This document shows, piece by piece, positions 60,801-64,000 of a DNA stretch of 64,000 bases. This DNA comes from Macrosoma leucophasiata (lineage: Eukaryota; Arthropoda; Insecta; Lepidoptera; Hedylidae). The stretch is taken from the NCBI GenBank assembly GCA_036365455.1, contig JAWQUS010000032.1:18546001-18610000 (forward strand), in the 5' to 3' direction. Both the position numbers and the translations under genes were made by a program. How positions within the stretch are numbered: the stretch's first letter is position 1; each line of letters begins with the position of its first letter. The notes beneath the pieces are model-generated. The model had not been told where the DNA came from, searched no databases, and saw nothing but the letters and a program-made list of their open reading frames with translations.

Positions 60801-61679
60801 AATGAAAATGGGCACTCTAAAGCTTACTAAGTAACGAAATGTCATGTTTTTATTCTATACTTTGTCGGCGTAATAAAGATGTTTAGAGTTTTGGCGGGAA
60901 GCTTGAAAGATGCGTGTGGTGCTCTTATTTTATTTCATTTTCTTGATGTATTTTTGAGTTATATCGAATAAAGTTGGTGGCATTTTGTTTGATATAGGCT
61001 TATTATTACAGTGCTCGTGTATAGTGAAATAATATAGAATAGCAGTGCGAAACACGTTCTTTCGGGTTGCCTCCAAAACTTCATTGTAAATGTTCTGGTA
61101 AAGTAGCCACCGCTTTACTCGAATTACTGTGACTCCGACTGACGAACTGATAAATTGACTGACTGACTATATGACTTTTACGTTGCTTATTACGAATACG
61201 AAATATCGTTTTACTTGACACTGGCAATATGCATAACAAGCGATGCCATTAAAATAAAAAAAAAAGATGGTAACTTGTGCCAAATTTCAAGTCTCTAGTA
61301 CTAAACGTTTTTGCGCTAAACTGCGGACGGACAGACAGACAGACAGACGGACATGGCGAAACTATAAAGGTTTCTTGTTAACTGTAGAACCCTAAAAACG
61401 GGGACACAATTCAAAGTGGTAAAAGTGAAACCTTACACTGCATAATAATATCACAATCTCATTTTCTCCCACGTCAAATCTTATGAATTTACGTGCCTCT
61501 CTTTCTACTGTCGCTTTTTCGTTCCATCAAGTCTATGAAACGAAGAAGATTCCACTTAAAAAACTTACGAAATAATTGTCGGGTAATTCCAAGACGGTTT
61601 TGTCCTCGCCCTTCTGCATGAAGCACGGCTCCAGCGCCCGGTCGAAGAACACCAGCAGATCCTTCTTTGAGTTCGACAT
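33877..61679 (-). CDS. PPO1: prophenoloxidase subunit 1-like (gene B)
   Basis: Copper oxidase zymogen of the melanization cascade. Coding exons in transcript order (complement): 61679-61569, 57084-56892, 55080-54978, 54197-54077, 46762-46557, 45698-45570, 43830-43707, 42780-42616, 40010-39882, 38351-38173, 37039-36894, 35938-35703, 34092-33877. They total 2,058 bases in one open frame, 685 aa, as expected for lepidopteran PPO1. Introns are GT-AG. Cleavage site R51-F52 (LSSRF) is in the position known for moth PPOs. Copper A: H209, H213, H239. Copper B: H366, H370, H406. CGCGWPHHM thioester-like motif. All exons match gene A in length except exon 2. No signal peptide. Introns hold a BEL/Pao element (intron 4), hAT (intron 1), foldback (intron 2), mariner (intron 8) and a LINE with a piggyBac-like MITE (intron 6). 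Intact by every check made. Confidence 0.96.
34192..34590 (+). repeat. repeat family B, sense copy
   Basis: CTGGTGTAGATCGTAAGCGA head, GCGATACGGGCGCGGTCGGA, GCTTCGGAGGGCACGTGAAG, GTTGGCCACTAACCCGTATC, and TGCCATTATTATTATG tail. In intron 12 of PPO gene B. Confidence 0.7.
34887..34921. repeat. perfect 16-bp hairpin, 3-base loop
   Basis: AGACGTCCTAATATCA, ATA, TGATATTAGGACGTCT. Confidence 0.9.
35240..35549 (-). repeat. tRNA-derived SINE family C, near full length
   Basis: The left end is the 3' tail (ACTTCACGCCTGTAATCCCC, GAAGGGGTAGGCAGAGGTAA); the right end is the tRNA-like head with the reversed B box GGAATCGAACC. Confidence 0.75.
36600..36880 (+). repeat. SINE family A, old copy with hairpin
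   Basis: Diverged family A sequence (GTTCAGTAGTATCGCATTCC, CATCTGCATTTTAACCTC, CATCAACGTGAACTAC). Within it 36770-36807 forms a perfect 17-bp hairpin with a 4-base loop (arm CTAGCTTTTGTGGATAT). Confidence 0.6.
38152..38317 (-). other. gene-conversion tract, gene B side
   Basis: Reverse complement is identical to 22595-22760 over 166 bases, across the exon 10/intron 10 boundary. Confidence 0.9.
38390..38665 (-). repeat. SINE family C
   Basis: TAACTTCAAGCCTGTGATCC, GAAGGGGCAGGCAGAGGTAA, ATTGACATCTCCGGGCACAT; the tRNA-like head is partly lost. Confidence 0.65.
38730..39400 (-). pseudogene. RTE-like LINE reverse transcriptase fragment
   Basis: The minus-strand frame 38816-39217 contains FDQRVLPVMTYRTETWSL, then QRAMERAMLGV, then KWQWAGHIARRTDGRWG, a C-terminal RT region of a lepidopteran RTE-type LINE. 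The 3' end AGACGTCCACTGCTGAACA with CATCATCATT lies at the left. A further piece of the same frame is at 14985-15060. Confidence 0.75.
40045..41339 (-). mobile_element. mariner element 2, inactive
   Basis: TIRs: CCCCAACCT at the right (41339 side); a degraded TTGGAAAAAGTTTC at the left (40045). In intron 8 of PPO gene B, its edge only about 34 bases from the exon 9 acceptor. It supplies the empty-site proof for the Spy-like insertion in mariner 1 (CACAAATTTGGTTT near 41018-41031). Confidence 0.9.
40115..41159 (-). pseudogene. mariner transposase pseudogene 2
   Basis: ATG at 41159. Broken frames at 40683-40916 and 40115-40609 carry HHDNARPHT and YSPDLAPSDFHLF. A near-palindromic block at about 40897-40967, an inverted duplication of TTACGGATAAAATGGAT, destroys the N-terminal frame; another shift lies near 40610-40690. 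Confidence 0.88.
41640..42040 (-). pseudogene. non-LTR endonuclease domain fragment
   Basis: The minus-strand frame contains VYKPPSNNW, then VCTGDFNSHHISWRYDSND, the GDFNxHH motif of an APE-like endonuclease from a Jockey/CR1-type LINE. No adjoining reverse transcriptase. Confidence 0.7.
43290..43565 (+). mobile_element. RTE-like LINE 3' end, sense copy
   Basis: Encodes NANVDGCRGPGRPR and ends CTGCCTACCCCGTTAGGGAC, ATGGCGTGAAGATACATACA. Same family as 31240-31740. Confidence 0.7.
44095..45244. mobile_element. piggyBac-like MITE with TTAA duplication
   Basis: 1,150 bp. Begins CCCATTGACTGCCAA, ends TTGGCACTCAATGGG, flanked by TTAA on both sides. Inverted ends match at 14 of 15 bases. Repeated CGTAATATTGCG-type motifs cluster at the left (44150-44310) and recur as AATATTACGTATTGG at the right end. 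A SINE A copy is nested inside. No transposase. Confidence 0.8.
44427..44690 (-). repeat. SINE family A inside piggyBac-like MITE
   Basis: AACAAACAAGCGTGCAGTTC through ACCGGAACACGATAGTGCTG to TAATGCGGTGGTGCCTACGC; third nesting level (SINE in MITE in LINE in a PPO intron). Confidence 0.75.
45905..46030 (-). repeat. RTE-like LINE 3' end fragment
   Basis: TATGTATGTATCTTCACGCC, GGTCCCTAACGGGGTAGGCA, then CGTCTACCTTCATCATTCTC. Confidence 0.65.
46447..46479. repeat. perfect 13-bp hairpin
   Basis: CCTATTGTTTATT, loop CGAATCC, AATAAACAATAGG. Confidence 0.85.
47110..47472 (+). repeat. 5' LTR of BEL/Pao element
   Basis: TGTTCGAGCCACCAATAG to CCCTCAAATACA. Followed by TTGGACCTTCGGAGCC, the probable primer-binding region. 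Confidence 0.92.
47814..51983 (+). CDS. BEL/Pao gag-pol polyprotein, 3' part lost to a stop
   Basis: 1,389 codons from ATG 47814. Gag with two zinc-knuckle-like regions near residues 365-420 (CLACNANHPIYSC and CVNCLRAGHSVDNC, a CX2CX4HX4C). Aspartic protease DSG near 519 (ARALLDSGSQRCF). Reverse transcriptase with FFVDD at about 914-918; the palm segment before SAPYL is shorter than usual, suggesting a small in-frame deletion. RNase H core FTDAS near 1092, PRLELCGALLGAR and FWCDSTIVLGWL. The frame ends with TAA at 51981-51983, ahead of the integrase, and the next similarity is in other frames, so at least one indel or stop separates the two parts. Confidence 0.9.
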   Translation: MTTKMSLTDNLETAGKSRDKSPYRASDDVKIKDFVKKRGIIKGRFTKFVNYLKLLKSEVDLSSQQIVDLKLRMQGVSNLFSEFNNIQTQIEESVPDIGLDEQLTQRELFEDNYYTVCAQAECIVNKNTVTESNKSNKLSSIKLPTINMPTFDGSYEQWLEFRDTFLSLVHNSNEISNVQKFHYLKSSVKGNASLVIDSLEFSSNNYEIAWELLLNRFNNSRLLVHNHVKALFNLPILNKESPSLIRRLIDSVLKNLRALKILGEPTDTWDTLVIYLLVSKLDQATEREWEQHKGTLLSNTADMNSILKVNDLLSFLKKRADMLDALLVSRNKPHNNFTSSNIVKSKVHCNIAANKPHYRDNTIKKTCLACNANHPIYSCQKFIDLDLKGKLELVKRHNLCVNCLRAGHSVDNCRGGPCRLCNMKHNSLIHSEHRDELNQTVSCHSSQLTNECTECKEVASAPHPSLHLSATPAPGAIQVNEAHIHDTQYAQCSSVQPVLLSTALVEVADNCNNYHLARALLDSGSQRCFITKSLCNLLNTPVIQSTAEIRGVGSSVTQTSEVCEIEVKSRTDPDYFTRLRCYVLPNITSSLPAVPSQCAQVIPTTIQLADPHFYDSHNIDILIGADKFWELLKTSKFRLPNGPFLQDTHLGWIISGQINTYTRNNINKIYCNFTQSLERQLRQFWELEEILKMNVDARTDDERTCEKHFVDTTMRNEDGRFIVRIPFKSSPDLLGESYTRAETRFLALEKRLQRHSAYKKLYADFIHEYIELGHMSRIQTYSSPHYFMPHHGVFREQSTTTKLRVVFDASAATSTNISLNDLQLVGPPIQGDLLSILLRFRQHKYIACADVEKMFRQCLLDKKQRDLQLILWRDDPSKPIDIYKLTSAPYLSCRCLKQLAIDCTDPEIKRIINEDFFVDDMITGSDDKHELINNCHSITELLESGGFPLRKWLFNFDCNDKPTLSSDSSSKLLALDDNVHSKTLGLGWNNLKDEFYFDSQFKGLSQTVTKRYMMSVISQIFDPLGLLSPVIITAKVLLQRLWLLKIDWDDEVPIDVKHVWHQFATALPILNTIRIPRLVIGFNPSYLELHIFTDASETAYGACAYVRTVTKSAVFSKLLCSKSKVAPVKPISVPRLELCGALLGARLYERVCQSLRCDFRSVVFWCDSTIVLGWLRMAPNTLKTFVQNRTVEIHELTKGSSWRHVSGKENPADLVSRGVRLEDLSTSSHWWEGPSFLREFNISETELEQTQENAIESLPELRAKATHSFLAETDSLPAIFPFHRFSLFNRMRRTAAYVLRFIYNVRNAKERRSGNLTVEELKYADIMLLRLSQSESFTIEYNLLINHKQILNKGNLSKLNLFLDNDKILRVDGRLNNSCEFTYDKNILF
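52044..53192 (+). CDS. BEL/Pao integrase part of pol (separate frame)
   Basis: 382 codons, beginning inside the integrase N-terminal region. Contains CVICRR (half of the zinc-binding motif) and the catalytic D,D,E: GVDYAG (about residue 64), FSDNGK (about 130) and GLWEAG (about 178). The frame runs into the 3' LTR. It is the C-terminal part of pol, not an independent gene; its first ATG is only where the open frame begins. Confidence 0.85.
   Translation: MLDRKHFCIARECYWPVGGRNLARQIVQNCVICRRFKGRTLTPLMGNLPQERITRSFPFNHCGVDYAGPVYILNRKGRGSRLVKAYICLFVCFATKAVHLELVSDLSTNAYLLALKRFISRRGKPTEIFSDNGKNFVGLMNEFNKFLSNCSADIIEYATSQNIKFSFIPPYSPHFGGLWEAGIKSCKHHLRRSMGNAHLTYEEFSTLLTQIEALLNSRPLSPMSADPNDYLPLCPGHFLVGRPLTAPASGDLTDIPMLRLDRYQRIEQIRQHFWTRWAKEYISELQIRSKWSRTDLDLQPNTLVVIKEDNTSPLNWSLGRIVATVPGKDGINRVADIKTASGVIRRAFSKICPLLHPEPFSLEAEDSKAGGMFEPPIDAVDQ
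53158..53520 (+). repeat. 3' LTR of BEL/Pao element
   Basis: Same 363 bases as the 5' LTR. Preceded by AAGGCCGGGGGCA, the probable polypurine tract. Confidence 0.92.
54241..54490 (-). repeat. LINE family G 3' end
   Basis: Reversed tail TTTTTTTATGTAAAAAGG, GTTAACAGACAAGCAGTCTG, CCACCAGAAAG, TTGCAACACCAGGGGAGTTT. Confidence 0.65.
54623..54915 (-). repeat. SINE family A, full length
   Basis: Reversed A tail at 54623 to CTGGAGCTCTACCACCAG, in intron 3 of PPO gene B, about 60 bases before the next exon (54978). Confidence 0.8.
55365..56042. mobile_element. 678-bp foldback element with ~300-bp arms
   Basis: Ends CACGGAATAGATAAATAAGG and CCTTATTTATCTATTTCGTG. The arms are inverted copies of about 300 bases, spaced by a short AT-rich centre near 55655-55690. 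GGAGAAAC flanks both sides (55357-55364, 56043-56050), an 8-bp target duplication. A single arm lies at 20630-20988 in PPO gene A. No coding capacity. Confidence 0.8.
58280..60168 (+). pseudogene. hAT (ZBED/Buster-like) transposase pseudogene
   Basis: ATG at 58280 opens a frame that stops within about 30 codons; the main frames are 58339-59100, 59353-59631 and 59791-60168, separated by shifts. Visible parts: a BED-type zinc finger (LCMLYSKLL, then KLRRHLETVHP) whose second cysteine is Tyr; FALQMDESTDVAG with a catalytic-type Asp; and the C-terminal hAT dimerization segment (LPFPTTYLCETEFSA, then KTKYRNRLDAE). Order and length fit a hAT transposase of the ZBED5-like kind. Multiple breaks exclude activity. 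Confidence 0.88.
60309..60377. repeat. perfect 33-bp hairpin with 3-base loop in hAT
   Basis: The arm 60309-60341 (TGGAACCCTTTTGGG... to ...ACTTGATGG) is exactly complementary to 60345-60377; loop AAC. It lies just inside the right end of the hAT element. Confidence 0.92.
61105..61255. repeat. dispersed repeat, copy of 4150-4330
   Basis: GCTTTACTCGAATTACTGTG, GACTGACTGACTATATGAC, CGTTTTACTTGACACTGGCA. Confidence 0.6.
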
Positions 61680-62221
61680 CTTGTTATCTGTGCAGTTCAG
61701 AATCATTAATGTAGGTATCAACTCAATTAGGTATATCAAGAACTAAGTTTATTTGCAATGATACTATATTATTATGTAACATGCATTATTATAATCTCAA
61801 CAGGTAAAGAACTAGCATCCCAGCACATAGCTTCCTACTAAGGAAAAAGGAAAATTAAATTCGCAAATTAGTAGTCTCAAATAAGCAAAATAATGCACAA
61901 AACTGATTATATGAACTGTACAAACAAACATACATTAATTGGGTATGTATTATGCGACAATTTTATATTAAATTAAAATATAGTAATATTAAAATTTATA
62001 TATTTTCAACAGGCCCACACTCGGTGGTAATTTAAATCTATAACTACATACCAAACGAAATATTAAGGAAAACAGGTTATTTACAAAAGAATTAAAATCA
62101 TTAAAAGCATTTATAAAAAATTGTCTGAGGTGTCACATGTGGGACACCCAATTGGAACAAAGTTCCTCTTCAACTTCGCACTTTCACAATCCATTGTTTA
62201 TTTTTAATAATATTTTAGTGG

Positions 62222-62495
62222 TCGAGCTCCAGTGATGGAGGTCACGGGCGTAGGCACCACCGCCACCTTATTTACTTCCGCTAAATCGTAGTGTTCAGCA
62301 CTATCGTGTTCCGGTCGGGTGGTAATGTGCGGCCCTGTAATTTCCGGCACAGAGGCATAATACCTTAGGCCTCAGGAGTGGTAACGGATCAGCATTTTGA
62401 CTGTAGTCTTTGTGTAAGTGTATATAAGCTGCAGTCATCACTAACATCAATGTGAACTGCATGCTTGTTTGCCATTTCCATTACATAAGATAAAA
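62222..62495 (+). repeat. SINE family A, sense copy
   Basis: GAGCTCCAGTGATGGAGGTC, GCGTAGGCACCACCGC, CACTATCGTGTTCCGGTCGG, TGCATGCTTGTTTGCCATTT, CCATTACATAAGATAAAAAA. In the 5'UTR intron of PPO gene B. Confidence 0.8.
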
Positions 62496-62752
62496 AAATC
62501 GTATTAATAGCCGGACATAGGTAGGAATATTAATTCCGTGTCCGGTCAAAATAAAAGATACCTAGCTTTTGTTAGGCTTGTTACATTCTAAAACAAGCGA
62601 GCGCCAAGCACAGCCTAATCGCTTCTGGCGCCAGCTATAAGGTTTACCGACCTGGCAACCCTAAACGTAGGCCTGTAGACTGTGCTACCACTAGACTATT
62701 GGGTCAGTAAAAATAACATTCGAAAAAAATAAAGAGATAAAAAAGGACTTAC

Positions 62753-62840
62753 CACACAAGATTTTGAACAATAAACTAAAAACAACTAAATATAAGAAAC
62801 TAAACGATATTGTTTGCCGTGACGACCACGGCCAGACTGT
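62753..62840 (-). other. noncoding first exon of PPO gene B (inferred)
   Basis: About 30 bases after the TATA box to the donor GTG|GTAAGT at 62753/62752. It would join CTGCACAG at 61688 and leave the 8-base leader ATAACAAG before the ATG at 61679. No upstream ATG seen. The start is approximate. Confidence 0.55.
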
Positions 62841-62863
62841 ACTCAGTGACAAAATGGCCGCTA

Positions 62864-62870
62864 TTATATA
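62864..62870 (-). promoter_or_regulatory. TATA box of PPO gene B
   Basis: TATATAA in CGCAGTATATAATAGC (minus strand), the same core as gene A. Confidence 0.65.
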
Positions 62871-62904
62871 CTGCGACGGGAACTAGGGAGTCGTGTGCAG
62901 AACT

Positions 62905-62928
62905 TGTGGTGGGATGTGGTCGCTTATC
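62905..62928 (-). promoter_or_regulatory. RUNX/GATA motif cluster upstream of PPO gene B
   Basis: Minus strand: GATAAG (62928-62923), GACCACA (62921-62915, fits RACCRCA) and ACCACA (62910-62905), 35-58 bases upstream of the TATA box. In Drosophila, GATA factor Serpent and RUNX factor Lozenge drive crystal-cell PPO genes. Binding here is inferred. Confidence 0.45.
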
Positions 62929-63035
62929 ATTGTGGATATCATGACGGCCTGGTCACACAGACGGTGTGAAACTAGTCGAGCACAAGTCGGATGAACGCGA
63001 CGGTTCAGTACCTACTAACTAAACATTATCCCTCC

Positions 63036-63300
63036 CTCCGCGCGTAAAGCGCGACAGAGGGTGGTTCGGGGTCGAGGCGTACATCGGCTCGACGTGCTCC
63101 CAGTGGGGGATGATCTCGAGCGGCAATATACGGCTTATAGACACCCACACAAATACCAGAGGTCAAAATGCAGATGCCTTGCCATCCCTGAGCCCCAAGT
63201 TGTTGTCTCTGTGCAAGCATGCAGTTCACATTGATGTTAAGTGATGACTGCAGCTTATAGACACTAACACAAATACCTCTGTCGCGCTTTACGCGCGGAG
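63036..63300. mobile_element. MITE with perfect 25-bp inverted ends, SINE A debris inside
   Basis: 63036-63060 (starts CTCCGCGCGTAAAGCGCG) is exactly complementary to 63276-63300. The interior carries two SINE A pieces (63120-63215, 63215-63270). No clear target duplication. Confidence 0.6.
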
Positions 63301-63439
63301 CATAAAGCATACCATGCAAGTGCGGCGTACGTCAGCCTCAAGCGGACATAGGTCTTGTATAACCGGATTTTGGTCCGGAGTGGCAGTCTCGATCGGTACA
63401 GTACTTATACCTATGGGACCATCCATATAATACCTTCGC

Positions 63440-63595
63440 ATACAAAACCAGAACGTGTAAATTGTGGAATGAACTTCCCTCTAAGATGTTCCCTCGGTGC
63501 TACAATATGTGGTTCTTCAAAAATGGCGTCAAGAGAGTCCTTCAGGGCTGGCAGCGCGTTGGCGACTCCCCTGGTGTTCTTGCAAATAAGATCTC
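63440..63595 (+). repeat. LINE family G fragment
   Basis: Encodes CGMNFPLRCSLGA in one frame and WNELPSKMFPRCYN in another. Ends in CCCCTGGTGTTCTTGCAAAT. Confidence 0.65.
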
Positions 63596-63712
63596 AGGGA
63601 TGGCAACGCATCTACTTTTTGACCTCTGGTTTTTGTGTAGATGTCTATACGCTGCAGTTATTACTTCATGTGAACTGCATGCTAGTTGGCCAATTTGGTT
63701 ACATAAATAAAA
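63596..63712 (+). repeat. SINE family A tail fragment
   Basis: CAGGGATGGCAACGCATCTA, TGTCTATACGCTGCAGTTAT, GAACTGCATGC, TTACATAAATAAAAAG. Confidence 0.6.
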
Positions 63713-63737
63713 AGATACCTTTGCATCAAATAAGTAT

Positions 63738-64000
63738 AAGGTTGGGGAAAAAGTTTCTTCGCATTTTTAAAGATAATTCAAAACATTTTTTAATATAGTT
63801 TACTTAAATTTAACTAAAGTATGTATGTACCATTTTGTTCGATAACCTTTTGCCATTTTGTAAGTAGGGACATGATCCCATTGCTATAAAAATTTTGGGA
63901 CTTCTCATCAAAATACCGCGACAAGTGGTTTTGTCAGCCCTCTCGTGATGTTAACCTAACATTGCATAAAGAATTCTGAAGAGACCGAAACAGGTGGAAA
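63738..64000 (-). mobile_element. mariner element 3, cut by window end
   Basis: Starts TATA|AGGTTGGGGAAAAAGTTTCT and continues into the 3' end of a mariner transposase on the minus strand, almost the same as 40045-40300. Confidence 0.85.

Noticed and set aside
1..64000. CRISPR arrays, operons, rRNA
   Set aside because: Eukaryotic intron-containing genes; no regularly spaced repeats with unique spacers and no rRNA-like blocks were seen.

Overview
The window looks like Lepidoptera. Two complete prophenoloxidase genes with moth/butterfly-type sequence lie among repeats typical of that order: a Bm1/Metulj-like SINE with an ACATAAAAAA tail, tRNA-derived SINEs, mariner, BEL/Pao, hAT, piggyBac-like and Spy-like elements, and RTE/CR1-like LINE ends. 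Both genes resemble the lepidopteran PPO1 subfamily; the species cannot be fixed from the sequence alone. All calls are by eye.

Layout. 1-10,200: repeats only, including a degenerate mariner that carries a nested Spy-like insertion. 10,223-26,718 (+): PPO gene A, with a TATA box, a noncoding first exon and 13 coding exons (691 aa). 26,719-33,876: a convergent intergenic region with two poly(A) candidates, a CR1-like LINE end, SINEs and a foldback. 33,877-62,870 (-): PPO gene B, with 13 coding exons (685 aa), a noncoding first exon, a TATA box and a RUNX/GATA motif cluster. Its introns hold a second mariner, a piggyBac-like MITE, a BEL/Pao element with matching LTRs, a 678-bp foldback and a broken hAT. 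62,900-64,000: SINE and LINE fragments and the start of a third mariner.

The two PPO genes are tail-to-tail inverted paralogs. Coding exon lengths are the same in all exons except exon 2, where gene A has 18 extra bases just before the activation cleavage site. Exon 10 and the first 21 bases of its intron are identical over 166 bp, while other exons are clearly diverged. The best explanation is recent gene conversion between inverted copies. The promoters share a core but differ upstream: a RUNX/GATA cluster, the kind known from fly crystal-cell PPO genes, is seen only at gene B. The products would be copper oxidase zymogens of the melanization response.

Everything outside the PPO genes is mobile-element derived or unassigned. 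Several insertions can be proven because an empty copy of the same target lies elsewhere in the window.
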